DNA from: Neobacillus niacini
GTDB taxonomy: Bacteria > Bacillota > Bacilli > Bacillales > Cytobacillaceae
Assembly: GCF_000759675.1 (NCBI RefSeq)
Contig: NZ_BAWM01000046.1
Coordinates: 128,070-192,069 of the forward strand
Direction: 5' to 3'
DNA: 64,000 nt
Positions 18,408 through 28,374 of this stretch are shown in pieces. The position numbers and the translations under genes were made by a program. The stretch's first letter is position 1. Each line of letters begins with the position of its first letter. The notes under the pieces were generated by a model, which was not told where the DNA came from, ran no database searches, and saw only the letters and a list, made by a program, of their open reading frames with translations.

Positions 18408-18690
18408 ATGTCCAAATTTAAAAAGGGATATAAGATACAAATTGTATTAAATTATTTAGAGGGAGATGAAAGTATAGAAAAAATAGCGGAGGAAGTCAGA
18501 GTTAGTCATTCTGTTATAAGTGGATGGGTTAGGCTCTATAAACAACACGGAATAGAAGCATTTATAGATCCTATACAAATTATTCTGGGGAGTTTAAATT
18601 AAATGTACTCAATTATATGAACCGAAACGGGTATATCTCCTTATGACATTTGTGGAAGAAGACAACGGAATTTTTCGTACTGGCATAATT
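18408..18690 (+). pseudogene. IS3-family orfA fragment
   Basis: The first 55 codons encode a normal IS150-like OrfA N-terminus (KFKKGYKIQIVLNYLEGDES, HTH SIEKIAEEVRVSHSVISGWV, LYKQHGIEAF). A frameshift then ends the frame at 18602, and the next frame continues with GEFKLNVLNYMNRNG before decaying. No orfB follows. It is a different IS3 type from the intact copy at 6.7-7.9 kb. Confidence 0.75.
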
Positions 18691-18934
18691 AAAATATGAG
18701 GTTGAACTACATTTCAATCATGGTATTTGATTTAGACAAGGAGTGTCAGTTCTAGCCCTACAATTGGTGTAGAACAGTGAAATTATATGCAGATTATCCA
18801 AAGAAGAATACTGGCTATTAAGCTTTCAACCTGTGTTGCTTGAGATAAGAAGAATTCTAACCACCTTACAAGAATGAAAATATTTACTTAATTCGCCATA
18901 ATAAAGCTATATTCAAAATTGGAGGTAACATTAT
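18691..18934. other. Short region of unassigned debris
   Basis: No open frame of note. The last bases hold GGAGGT, an intact ribosome-binding site for the broken gene that follows. Confidence 0.4.
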
Positions 18935-19261
18935 ATGCCTGTTTGTAACAAATTAGTAAGAGATCGTATACCAGGTAATTGAAAAGACAGGAAAAAAATT
19001 TACTACAAGAATTTTAGATAATGAAAAGAATACATAAAAGAATTAAAAACAAAAAGCTTTGAGGAGCTTAATGAATACATAAATGCAGAAAATGATAAAG
19101 ACGCAGTTGAAGAGTTAGCTGACCGCTTGGAAATTATCCATGCTCTTTCTGAATGTCATGGTGTCTATTTTGAACTGGTGGAACAGCCACGCAAGGAAAA
19201 GGCAGAAAAGGGTGGTGGTATTAAAAATAAAATCTTTCTTATAGAGGATGAGGATGTTTAA
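18935..19261 (+). pseudogene. MazG-like / phosphoribosyl-ATP pyrophosphohydrolase, frameshifted
   Basis: Starts MPVCNKLVRDRIPG after GGAGGTAACA, the usual opening of this small Bacillus family. It breaks after 15 codons and resumes in other frames with EYIKELKTKSFEELNEYINAE, DAVEELADRLEIIHALSECHG and EKAEKGGG...KIFLIE. The all-alpha NTP pyrophosphohydrolase fold binds metal through E-E-x-x-D-like motifs such as EELADRLE. At least two frameshifts inactivate it. In other Bacilli this gene often lies next to PLD/helicase genes, and a PLD fragment follows here. Confidence 0.7.
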
Positions 19262-19296
19262 GATTCAGATGATTGCAAAAGACCTTGGTTCACATT

Positions 19297-19757
19297 AAAA
19301 TGACAAAATAGAAGAGGCGATTACAGTCTGTGTTTTGTCATCATTTGTCATGAAATCAGGTGTCAAATTAATTAAAGATACCTTGAAGAAAACTGCGCAA
19401 AATGGGGCTGATATTAAGATTTGTACCGGTGATTATTTATATATTACACAGCCTGAGGCCTTAGAATAGCTGCTTTCAATTGATGAGCGTATTAGCATAC
19501 GACTATGGGAAAGTAATGGTACTTCTTTTCACCCAAAATCGTATCTGTTTCAACCCATTGAACGTGGTGCTCTCTTTATTGGTTCTTCCAATCTTTCAAA
19601 TTCTCTTTGAATCAAGTCATCGAATGGAATATCTCTGTGAGTGATGAAAAAGAGGTTTTTGATGAAGCACTAAAGGAATTTCTTGCTATTTTCTACTCTG
19701 ATCGAACTGTCCCATTAAATAAAGAAAGCCTTGAAGCTTATCGAGCTAATTTATAAT
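19297..19757 (+). pseudogene. Phospholipase D-like nuclease domain fragment
   Basis: Translation gives AITVCVLSSFVMKSGVKLI, GADIKICTGDYLYITQPEAL, an in-frame TAG, then RIRLWESNG-like sequence, FHPKSYLF (H-x-K of an HKD motif) and GSSNLSNS. A frameshift follows before WNISVSDEKEVFDEAL and a stop at 19757. This matches the N-terminal PLD domain of DUF3427-type helicases or a stand-alone PLD endonuclease. Helicase sequence is absent. Inactive. Confidence 0.65.
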
Positions 19758-19792
19758 GAATATTAAACAGAAAAAAGCAGAATGAGTAATCT

Positions 19793-20826
19793 TCATTCTG
19801 CTTCAATAGTTGATGGCTTAATTCCTACTAGTAGCTTATCTAGGTTTTGGATGTTGTCTTGATTGTCTGTGTCCTGTTTGAGTAAATCATTAAAGGGTTC
19901 ATCAAAAACCGGTTTTCCATATTCTAAGTTTTTTTCTCTTTTATCATTTAAAATAACGGCTGCTTTATAGTAAAAAATTGAATCATTATGATTTAATTCT
20001 CTATCTGCACCTATATATTGTGCAATTGATAGGAGAATTAATATTCCACTTAAAACAACCTGAGATGTGTGTAGTAAAGAAAGATAAATAATTGTATAGT
20101 TACCGAAAGAAAAGTTAAATAAACCTAAATTGGTGCTAAAAAGTATACTTCCTAATAAAGTTGGGTTTTGTATTTTACTTCCAAAATCTAAAAAGTAAAA
20201 AAGTAAGAAATAAGATATACCAAAAAGTAAGAATAGCTCAATTAAAGAATGTATCGCCAATGAAAGACGCCCATTTTGTCTAATCAAAGAGGATTGATAT
20301 CCATTAATATATTTAATTGTATTGTGTTTTGTATCAACGAAAGATTTAGAATTAACTTTTACTACATCGTTATAAAATGCAATTGCAATTTCGACACCTC
20401 TTGAAATAATACGTAAGACAATCAATACAAAAATAAATACATAATGATTCTCTGGAGTGAACACTATTAAAATTGTAATTAAGCAAGTGAAATTGATATT
20501 ACACCAATTAGAAAATTCAATAAATGACTTCTTTTCAATACGTATAGTACTCCATTGCATTAAGGAGAGCCCATCAATGTTATCCGTAATAATATTAAAA
20601 TTAGAATCGGTAGCTGAGGGGGTTTTTTTAGCATGCTTTTTTATAGCCTGTTTATAAAAGTTTGCAAAGTATAGGTCAGGAGAAGCAAGACTAATTATCT
20701 TTGAAAAGCTATGAGTAAAACAAATAAATCTATATAAACTACTCCACCATAACTTAACAGATTGCCTTCTTAATCTCTTCTTATCATAGTTTTCTATGTA
20801 ACCTCTGGTTTTTAATAGAGGGAAAT
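19793..20826 (-). pseudogene. Membrane protein of unknown family, 5'-truncated
   Basis: The - frame is open from inside the dptH fragment (about 20885) down to the stop at 19793, with no start codon before the ATG at 20560. The codons upstream of that ATG look coding (LYRFICFTHSFSKIISLASP, ANFYKQAIKKHAKKTPS), so the natural start has been lost. Three or four hydrophobic helices follow (around CLITILIVF, YVFIFVLIVLRII, LIELFLLFGISYFLLFYFL, VVLSGILILLSIAQYIGA), then an acidic cytoplasmic tail. I do not recognise the family. It meets dptH head to head at about 20826, where both genes lack their 5' ends. Confidence 0.6.
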
Positions 20827-22479
20827 ATGCTACAAGATTTACTAATGAGCACTCATGAATTTGAAATGAACATAGATGGAGAAGAAATCAGATGGGCAGA
20901 AAAATCACACGCACAAATCTTCCGCAACTTCTGGCAGTTCTTCATGGAAAAAGATTTACAAAAAACAATTGAAACAATCGAGTTTGCAGGAATCCGTACT
21001 TCCAATTCTGAATACTTCGTAGCTAAAAATGGATGTAAAAAGAAAAACATCTTTATAAAAGACAATTACTACGTTTACACCCACTTAAACCCATCCGCAA
21101 TGCAAAAAGTATATGAGAAATTCATTAAAGGCTGGGAGGAAATACTCAAACAACCGAAAGTCGAAATGCTTAACGTGGAACTTGAAGAAGCGCCTGAGAA
21201 TCTGCAAATGGAAGAAAAGCGAAGTTTGAAAGATATTTATGAAAAAAGCCATGCAATTGGTTCGGTTCAGAATAATAATGACTTACATTATAGTACTCTA
21301 GTTAAAGAACCTTCCGTTACAAAATTGCCTGATGAAACCGAACCATTAAGTATTCTTTTTGGTCACTCGGCCAACAGCAATGAGCCATTGTATTGGTATC
21401 CAACTACGACGAGTAAAATCATGCATACGAATACAGGTATTATTGGCGCGATGGGAACGGGTAAAACTCAATTTACTAAATCTCTCATTAAACAGATACA
21501 TGATGGAGCTCTATCTAATGTAAATGGAACACCAATAGATATTCTCATCTTTGATTATAAAGGTGACTATATCAAAGATGACTTTATAGCAGCGACAAAC
21601 GCTACAGTGTATCACCCTTATCACCTTCCGTATAATCCGTTAGCTTTATATAGGGGAAAACAGCTAAAGCCGCTATTGCCTTTGCATACAGCTAGTACCA
21701 TTAAAGAAACAATTGCTAATGCATTTAATCTAGGTATAAAGCAACAGCAGTTATTAAATGATTTAATCATTGAAGCTTATTCACAAGCTGGTATTCATAA
21801 GGCTGACATGGCTACATGGGACCTGGTACCACCTACATTAAATAATGTATTTGAACGCTTGATGAATCGAGAGGAAGTAAAAGAAGATAGTCTTTATGCA
21901 GCACTAAAACAAATATATGATTTTGAAATCTTCTCTCCCAAAAGTGAGGATACTAAGTCCTTATTTGACATGATACAAGGTGTAACAGTGGTAAACCTGG
22001 CCGGTTATGATCAAAGTGTTCAAAACCTAATCGTAGGAATCACGATGGACACCTTCTATTCCCAGATGTCTACAAAGGGGCACAGTACCATTCAAGGGGA
22101 TTATCGTGAATTAACAAAAATGATACTTGTCGATGAGGCGGATAATTTCATAAGTCAAAACTTTTCTTCTTTAAAGAAAGTTATGAAAGAAGGAAGAGAA
22201 TATGGCGTTGGTGTCATCCTTTCAACCCAATTCTTAGACCACTTTGCAACTACAGATAATGACTATGCTCAGTATATATTGACTTGGATTATACATAGAG
22301 TACCTACTATTAAAAAGAAGGAAATAAAAGCTATCTTCAGTCCAGAAAGTCAGGCTGAGGGTGAACAGATAGTTAATGAGATAGCTCGACTTCAAAAACA
22401 CTATAGCTTAGTCACGTCTGTTACCAATAATAGATACGAAATCATGGAGGATATGGCGTTCTGGAAGCTTCTAAATTAA
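20827..22479 (+). pseudogene. dptH: DptH-like phosphorothioation restriction ATPase, C-terminal part
   Basis: A 550-residue frame with a HerA/VirB4-type ATPase: GAMGTGKTQFTKSL (Walker A, near residue 210), LIFDYKGDYIKDDF, DEADNF (Walker B, near 437), and a sensor segment GVILSTQFLDHF. This matches the C-terminal third of DptH, the NTPase of the DptFGH restriction complex that attacks DNA lacking phosphorothioate marks. DptH is usually about 1.7 kaa, so two thirds are missing, and no dptF, dptG or dnd genes are near. An ATG happens to occur at 20827, without a strong ribosome-binding site, so a fragment could be made. Related HerA-like ATPases of other systems are the main alternative. Confidence 0.6.
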
Positions 22480-22513
22480 AAATACTAAATTTATTTAAGC
22501 TTTCTGATAATAA

Positions 22514-22551
22514 AACCCTTTGAAATTAATATTTATTAAATTCAAAGGGTT
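22514..22551 (+). terminator. Terminator hairpin after dptH fragment
   Basis: AACCCTTTGAA (22514-22524) pairs perfectly with TTCAAAGGGTT (22541-22551), followed by the T-rich CCTCTTGTT. Confidence 0.7.
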
Positions 22552-22711
22552 CCTCTTGTTCGCTATATATGAATTCCTCTTTCATAGTACCTTCCGAATT
22601 GCTGTTGTGGCTTTATATCTTTTTGAGCATTAAAAATTGATGGTTAGTCGAAAAGAAATAAGTAAATTATAATGAAAACAATGAATGTACTAGAATATGG
22701 AGGAAAATCAA

Positions 22712-23032
22712 ATGAAATTTCCAAATGATGCTGATGGAAATGCTTTACATAGTCTATATAAAGATGGAGTAAATTTTAAAAAACAACAATCAGTAGACTT
22801 TTTTGTTGCAGTACCTGATAAAGCAACAGGTGAAAAATTATCGATAGTACTAAAAGAAGAAGGATTCAATTGCTTCTTAGAGCAAGACGACGAAACTGAA
22901 GAGTGGGCATGTTGTTGCTCTAAAAGAATGATATTAAATTATAATGAATTAATTCAAATACAGAATAAATTAAATAACTTAAGTAAACCACATGGTGGTT
23001 ATTCTGACGGTTGGGGCGTTTTTGTAGAATAA
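22712..23032 (+). CDS. RraB-family protein (ribonuclease E inhibitor-like domain)
   Basis: A 106-aa protein. FPNDADGNALHSLYKDGVNF at the start, VDFFVAVPDKATGEKLSIVL, and GYSDGWG at the end are typical of the RraB/PF06877 fold. The start at 22712 is chosen because GGAGGA lies 7 bases upstream; an ATG 15 bases earlier overlaps that site. Firmicutes of this kind have RNase Y rather than RNase E, so the role is unlikely to be RNase E inhibition. Such proteins are often found near polymorphic toxin or defence genes as possible immunity factors, but nothing adjacent supports a pairing here. Confidence 0.75.
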   Translation: MKFPNDADGNALHSLYKDGVNFKKQQSVDFFVAVPDKATGEKLSIVLKEEGFNCFLEQDDETEEWACCCSKRMILNYNELIQIQNKLNNLSKPHGGYSDGWGVFVE

Positions 23033-23547
23033 AATGATTGAGGGAATCAAAAAGATGATTTCGACTTCTTTACGGAGAATGTAGTAAAAATCGAACAAGT
23101 ACTAGAGCCCTTTGAAGCAATTGAAGGAGAAGTAGGTTAGGTACGGTACTGCAAATGACAAAAGTTCAGCATGATTCCAATTTTCGGTTAAGTTTGATTC
23201 TATCGTACGGAATAGCATGCCCATTGGTTTAAGGTTCTGTAATGATTAAACAAAAACGTCTCAAGTACTCAAACGAACTTGGGACGTTTGCAATTTGATT
23301 CAATTAGAACATATTTTTTCGACAAATTGCAGTATTTTGGAAGAAATCACCTTTAAAAAACAAAAATTGGATCTGATTAACAAGGGATCACTCGAACACT
23401 TAAGAAGGAACGAAAGATGGTATTAGGAATAAAAAAAATTTTAAAAACAAAAGGGATTTTAATAGGGGCATGTCGAAATTATTAGGTAAAAAGATGGTTA
23501 TATCTAGTACTATAAAATATTAATTTCTTAGTGATTGGAGTGGCATT
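23033..23547. other. Intergenic debris with one terminator
   Basis: A short translatable stretch (DFDFFTENVVKIEQVLEPFEAIEGEVG) at about 23055-23140 ends in a stop and belongs to no family I know; it may be the tail of a lost gene. AAACGTCTCAAGT (23254-23266) pairs with ACTTGGGACGTTT (23277-23289), a terminator-like hairpin. The rest is A-rich and featureless. Confidence 0.45.
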
Positions 23548-23799
23548 ATGTATACAGGGAAATATGAAAGGTTATATCAATCTCTTAATAAAAAGGAGAA
23601 AGAAGTTTCACAACTTACATTATCTATGAATGAAATTGAAGAAATACTAATGTTTAAATTGCCTGCATCTGCTTATAAATATTCTGCTTGGTGGGCGAAT
23701 GAATCAGAAGGAACTCACACACATGCGCTTTCATGGTTGATGGCTGGTTGGAAAACAGCAGAAGTAAAACCTGGCAATAAGGTGACATTTATAAAATAA
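23548..23799 (+). CDS. DUF7662-like small protein
   Basis: An 83-aa protein with the family layout YERLYQSL..., LTLSMNEIEEILMFKLPASAYKYSAWWAN near 29-57, HALSWLMAGWKTAEV, and a C-terminal VTF. This small domain, conserved for its LP.SA....WW and AW..AGW motifs, occurs alone or fused to nucleases and is of unknown function. The aromatic cage-like residues suggest base or nucleotide contact. The ATG follows a GGAGT-type site. Confidence 0.6.
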   Translation: MYTGKYERLYQSLNKKEKEVSQLTLSMNEIEEILMFKLPASAYKYSAWWANESEGTHTHALSWLMAGWKTAEVKPGNKVTFIK

Positions 23800-23890
23800 A
23801 TGGCTAGTTCAAAGGGGAGAGTTTTATTTATAGTAGAAGAAATGATAAATATTATTCTTTTAGAAATAAGGAAATTCTGACAATATATTA

Positions 23891-23926
23891 AAAATCCTCG
23901 AGCTCTAATTAGGAGTCGAGGATTTT
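23891..23926. terminator. Bidirectional terminator
   Basis: AAAATCCTCGA (23891-23901) pairs perfectly with TCGAGGATTTT (23916-23926), with T tracts reading outward on both strands. It serves the converging genes at 23548 and 24344. Confidence 0.8.
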
Positions 23927-23927
23927 T

Positions 23928-24344
23928 TTATTTGATTTTTATCCTTTTAAGAACACCCTTTTTCACAAGATTAATAAGGGTACCCTTATTTTTATAACGA
24001 TTATGGGCAATTAATCTATTCAAATCTTTAATGGTTAGCTTGGATGGATCAATTGCCAGTTCAAATTCCTCTTTTACTTTTTCAATCAACGATAGTGCAT
24101 ATTCGATTTGCTTTGCTGATAACGTGTAATCTTCATCCTGGTTGGAAACTTGATTTCCCTTTTCAGCGAGTGTAGTTTCTAATGCAGCAGCATGTTCTTT
24201 TAACTTTGCTTCCACTAATGCCTCCACCTCTGCTTGACTTATCGATTGATTTTGAGGAGTACTAGTGGGTTGATTTGATTTAAAAAACTTTTCTATTATT
24301 CCTTTTAACAATTCATTCACTCCGCTTTCTGAGAGTCCTAACAT
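23928..24344 (-). CDS. Coiled-coil protein of unknown function
   Basis: A 138-aa protein. The N-terminus is a short amphipathic helix (GVNELLKGIIEKFF), followed by a Ser/Thr/Gln linker, a coiled coil (QAEVEALVEAKLKEHAAALETTLAEK) and a basic C-terminal module with KLTIKDLNRLIAHNRYKNKG, which may bind nucleic acid. Not recognised. No frameshifts. It runs divergently from the NERD helicase that starts about 210 bases away. Confidence 0.55.
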   Translation of the reverse strand: MLGLSESGVNELLKGIIEKFFKSNQPTSTPQNQSISQAEVEALVEAKLKEHAAALETTLAEKGNQVSNQDEDYTLSAKQIEYALSLIEKVKEEFELAIDPSKLTIKDLNRLIAHNRYKNKGTLINLVKKGVLKRIKIK

Positions 24345-24556
24345 TATTTTGTCTGGTCTTATTTTCCTATAATACTATTAATAAATTAATAACATGTGAA
24401 AAACAATACTTTTGGGAGACTTTTGTTAATTTTGGTAGAAGATAGTCAAAGAATATCGATTATTTCTAAAGTAATTAGAAGTATTTTGTAATATTATGGG
24501 TGAAATGGCCTAATTGTAGTATAATGGAGAAAATTGCAATTTTTGGAGCGGTTGTT

Positions 24557-26473
24557 ATGGCGATTACGATTCCCGAGACAATTCGGTCATCTGCGACAAC
24601 AGGGGAGAGGCTGTTTTTCCGAACGCTTAAGACCTTTTTACCGGATGATTACATTGTTTATTTTGAACCTGATATTCAAGGAAGAAGACCTGATTTTGTA
24701 ATTATCGGGCCCGACCTTGGCATTGTCGTTTTCGAAGTGAAGGATTATACAAAGAATACACTTTTTCAAATTAATCATGATGAATGGCATATAGTAGCAT
24801 CTACAGGAGATCAAACGATTGTTCAGAGCCCAATGAAACAAGCTAGGGATTATATGTTTAGAATTGTTGATGTTCTACAAAAAGATAAAAATCTTATTGA
24901 GGTTGATGGAAAATATAAATTGAGACTAAAATTTCCGTATGGTCATGGAGTCGTTTTTACACGAATGTCTTCAAGTGATTTCATTACAGATGGCTTGTAC
25001 TCCGTTATTGAACCAAATCAATGTTTAACTCGGGATGAAATTGATCCAGATAAAGAGGGTTTTTCTGAAGAAGTGTTAATGGAAAAGATCCTCAATATGT
25101 TTGTGGTTCAATTCCGATTAAAAGAACCACTATCCTTTGATGACATAAATGCTATTCGTTATCACTTATTCCCTGAAGTACGGATTAGTGCTGAATTCAA
25201 ACCACCTGTACCTTATCAGGACCAGCTTCTATTATCCTTGCATGATATTAAAACCATGGATCTACACCAGGAGAATTTAGCTAAACAGATAGGAGATAAG
25301 AACCGCCTAATACGTGGAGTTGCTGGTAGTGGTAAAACAATTATATTAGCAAGTCGGGCTAAAATGTTATCAAAGCAAAATCCTGACTGGAAAATTCTCA
25401 TTCTCTGTTACAATATTTCTCTTTCAAATGCGATCCAGCAAATGATCTTACATATGCTTAATGAGCCAGAGGATTTATTTGATTTTGATCCTAATGCTAA
25501 GTCTGTACAAAATGAGAATATCATTGTGAGGAATTTTCACTCCTGGTTAAAGAATGATTTGAAGATAAGGGAGCAGCAGCTTCCAGATATCATAGAAAAA
25601 CTAGAAAGAAATGAAGCGATTCTACCTACATATGACGCCGTATTGATTGATGAAGGACAAGACTTTGAAGCTGACTGGTTGCGACTAGTTAGTTTACTGA
25701 TTAATGCAGATACCCAGTCTCTATTATTAGTAGAGGACCGCGCTCAGACTATTTATCAACGGAAGCGTTCCTATTTGCAGGAAACGGGCTTAAGTTTTCA
25801 AGGAAGATCAAAGGTTCTGTCCATCAACTATCGGAACACCCAGCAGATTGTAAAATTTGCTTGGGAATTTTACCGCAAGCATTCGATGTTTAAAAATAAA
25901 GTGGTCAATCGTGAAATTGAAGGTGAGATTATTGCACCACAGAGCACTAAGCGGAGAGGCCCAGAACCTGGAATCGTAAAGGCAGCTAATTTTTTTGAGG
26001 AAATGAGAATTGTTGCTCGCTCCATAAAGAAATTACATTTGGAGAAAAAAGTCCCGCTAGAGGACATCCTGATTCTTTACCGTGTTAAACGCACTCATAA
26101 ATATCCTATTATTGATATTATTAAGCGTTCTTTGAAGGATGAAGGATTACCTTACTTTTGGATAACCGAAAACGACGTCTCAAAACGTTCTTATGCAAAA
26201 GATGATGGTAAAGTTAAAATCAGTACCATTGATAGCAGTAAAGGATTGGATTTCAGAGCTGTGTTTATTGTCAATGTGGACTCCATGCCTTTTCCACTTG
26301 AGGAGAATAAGGAAAGGGAAGTTTCATTGCTATATATAGGGATGACGAGGGCAAAGGAATACTTATGTCTGTCTTATTCTGGAGAATCAGAATTCACGCA
26401 GTACCTTGATAGCGTCAACCAAGAGAGAAAACAATTAAAACCGGACATTGAGAGAGTCAAATCTATTAAATAG
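24557..26473 (+). CDS. NERD nuclease-domain / UvrD-type (SF1) helicase
   Basis: A 638-aa fusion. The N-terminal NERD domain has the PD-(D/E)xK-like RPDFVIIGPDLGIVVFEVKDY at about residues 34-54 from the chosen start. A superfamily 1 helicase follows: GVAGSGKT (Walker A, near 255-262), VLIDEGQDFEADW (motif II with DEGQD, near 365), NYRNTQQI (motif IV), KISTIDSSKGLDFRAVFI (motif V) and LYIGMTRAKEYL (motif VI). The start at 24557 (MAITIPETI) is preferred over one 57 bases earlier because GGAGCGG lies upstream and the family begins near there. The domain pair suits DNA-end processing or anti-phage nuclease work. It closes the defence-rich part of the window. Confidence 0.8.
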   Translation: MAITIPETIRSSATTGERLFFRTLKTFLPDDYIVYFEPDIQGRRPDFVIIGPDLGIVVFEVKDYTKNTLFQINHDEWHIVASTGDQTIVQSPMKQARDYMFRIVDVLQKDKNLIEVDGKYKLRLKFPYGHGVVFTRMSSSDFITDGLYSVIEPNQCLTRDEIDPDKEGFSEEVLMEKILNMFVVQFRLKEPLSFDDINAIRYHLFPEVRISAEFKPPVPYQDQLLLSLHDIKTMDLHQENLAKQIGDKNRLIRGVAGSGKTIILASRAKMLSKQNPDWKILILCYNISLSNAIQQMILHMLNEPEDLFDFDPNAKSVQNENIIVRNFHSWLKNDLKIREQQLPDIIEKLERNEAILPTYDAVLIDEGQDFEADWLRLVSLLINADTQSLLLVEDRAQTIYQRKRSYLQETGLSFQGRSKVLSINYRNTQQIVKFAWEFYRKHSMFKNKVVNREIEGEIIAPQSTKRRGPEPGIVKAANFFEEMRIVARSIKKLHLEKKVPLEDILILYRVKRTHKYPIIDIIKRSLKDEGLPYFWITENDVSKRSYAKDDGKVKISTIDSSKGLDFRAVFIVNVDSMPFPLEENKEREVSLLYIGMTRAKEYLCLSYSGESEFTQYLDSVNQERKQLKPDIERVKSIK

Positions 26474-26506
26474 ACAAGCCTATTTATATATTATAGGCTT
26501 GTTTGT
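26474..26506 (+). terminator. Terminator of the NERD helicase gene
   Basis: ACAAGCCTAT (26474-26483) pairs with ATAGGCTTGT (26493-26502), followed by TTGTTT, directly after the stop codon. Confidence 0.8.
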
Positions 26507-26600
26507 TTATGACTATTTTAAAGTTTGAAATCCCCAAAATGGACAAAATGTTTTTCTGCTATATATCTGTCAAATACTTCAATCTTCTCATTTTTTACAT

Positions 26601-27032
26601 CTACAATACTTCATGAAAGGCATCAGAATATGCCTCAAAGAAATAGGAGTTTTCGTCGTAATAGTCATAAGTAATATTGCTATAGCCGTTTTCTTTAAGG
26701 ATGCAAGTAATCTTATGAACCATTTCCTTTTCAAAATCGTCTTCGAAATTATCATCTGGATTATCTATTCCTAAATAGGTGATATGTGGGTTTCTGGTTC
26801 TTAACTGGTAAATCCATACCTCATCAAATCCACTTCCGTTTAGGTAAGGATAATTTTCTTTTAATTTCCCAAGAGCAGCTTCTTTTGTCGATGCAATTAC
26901 AAAACCTAAGACTTGAAAATTTTCATAAATTGTATCATTTGGTGATTTCATGATTCCTTTTGGGTAAATAATCATCCAATCATTCATCTTCCTACACCAC
27001 TTTCTAATTTTATGTTCGATATTGTTCGCCAT
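26601..27032 (-). CDS. Hypothetical acidic protein
   Basis: About 143 residues from ATG 27032 (MANNIEHK), preceded by AGGTGA. A longer start at 27056 has no better site. Rich in Asp, Glu, Tyr and Asn, with GFDEVWIYQLRTRNPHITYLG in the middle and a Tyr/Asp-rich end (NITYDYYDENSYFFEAYSD). No family recognised and no membrane segment. Transcribed against the NERD helicase. Confidence 0.5.
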   Translation of the reverse strand: MANNIEHKIRKWCRKMNDWMIIYPKGIMKSPNDTIYENFQVLGFVIASTKEAALGKLKENYPYLNGSGFDEVWIYQLRTRNPHITYLGIDNPDDNFEDDFEKEMVHKITCILKENGYSNITYDYYDENSYFFEAYSDAFHEVL

Positions 27033-27056
27033 TGATTCACCTAGCCGGATCATCAT

Positions 27057-27530
27057 TTACCAATTTAATAGGATTCATACTTGAACTGGTTCGTTGTTGT
27101 GGTATCTCATTTTTATTTACTTTATTCGGGATTCATGAAAGGCAACAGTTGTTTCTGAAGCTATTAAGTATAGGTAAGTGACCTAAAATTTTAGATCTAA
27201 AAAAGGAAACTTATAGGATTTTGTCGAATTATTATATAAATATAAATTAATTTACAGGGGGAAAATGAATCGATTTAAGAAAAGAATTTCATAAGGACAT
27301 GATTGCTATTTAACAAAATGCCAATGTGATTACAATGCGACACGATTTCTACAAATGGTAGCTGCTATAGAGGGGCTCACTGTATATACTACATAAGTAG
27401 AATACATAATTTGATCATTTCTATGAGAGAAGTAATAAAGATAAATTGGAACTGGCGGCATGTTGGATGTTGTTTTTAATACATTGGAAAGTAAAAGCAT
27501 AACGATATGATTATTTAGGAGAGAAAAATA
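27057..27530. other. Intergenic region, nothing recognised
   Basis: 474 bases without a convincing ORF or hairpin. AGGAGAG lies at the right-hand end, serving the next gene. Confidence 0.5.
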
Positions 27531-28118
27531 TTGTCAAAAGAATTGTTAAACAAACATACCGCAGGGGTTTTGGGGGTTGTTATTAAGCAGCCGCATTGGA
27601 AGAAGGATGAGCTTTCCAGCAGACTAAAACAAGTATTAGACGAAATGAGACATAACGCAGGATCACAGGAAGCATACCTAGAGTCGCTCTTAAGAAACGT
27701 AACATTTCTATTCGAAAACACAAATCGTGCCATTTCTTTATTAAAGTTCTGTGTGGAAGAAGAAAAGTTTATGACCCAAGAAAACTTTCAACAAGCCATG
27801 TTAGAGGTTCCTAAACTTGTTAACGAGTCTAATTTCTTTCTTGAAAATATGCCTCGTTTTAAGGAACTTGTCTACAAGGGTTCAAGTATTGAGGAGCAAG
27901 CCGCTCATGGTGAATTGGTTTACTGTGATATCAAACTCGTTAACGATATGGTCATTGATTTTATTGGCACTTTCCTGCATCCGAATAACAAGGACATTAT
28001 GATTAACTTTATGGAGTATGCTTCAGATGTTGTCGTGGAAACATTAATGCAATTTACTAAAACTTATTCCGGTCTCATGCTAAAAGAATTAAACTCAAAT
28101 GAAATGATCCAAAAATGA
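27531..28118 (+). CDS. Hypothetical helical protein
   Basis: A 195-aa, mostly alpha-helical protein with a TTG start and AGGAGAG 7 bases upstream. It shows repeated amphipathic helices (EELSSRLKQVLDEM-like, YLESLLRNVTFLFENTNRAISLLKFCVEEE, VNDMVIDFIGTFL). No signal peptide, membrane helix or known motif is visible. Not recognised; function unknown. Confidence 0.5.
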   Translation: MSKELLNKHTAGVLGVVIKQPHWKKDELSSRLKQVLDEMRHNAGSQEAYLESLLRNVTFLFENTNRAISLLKFCVEEEKFMTQENFQQAMLEVPKLVNESNFFLENMPRFKELVYKGSSIEEQAAHGELVYCDIKLVNDMVIDFIGTFLHPNNKDIMINFMEYASDVVVETLMQFTKTYSGLMLKELNSNEMIQK

Positions 28119-28285
28119 GCGCATAACATAATCTCTTATGTGTAGAAAATGATGAAATTATCTCACAAAAGGGATTTATTTGTATAGAAAGAATAAGACT
28201 CTAAACACTATATTCCTTAAGAGCTTCTAAGGCAAACTTCATTTCATAATTGCTTTATGAAACGTCGTGAAAAAGGGAAAATACA

Positions 28286-28315
28286 TTGGTTTGAGACAGA
28301 AAATTATAGTATGAT
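28286..28315 (+). promoter_or_regulatory. Candidate sigma-A promoter for leader peptide and GNAT
   Basis: TTGGTT (28286-28291), an 18-base spacer, then TATGAT (28310-28315). The transcript would start near 28322 and include the leader ORF at 28375. Confidence 0.5.
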
Positions 28316-28374
28316 TTAAGAGTCTAAAAATTTACTCTATTTTAAGGCGATAATTGATAGAGGAGGCGTTCATT

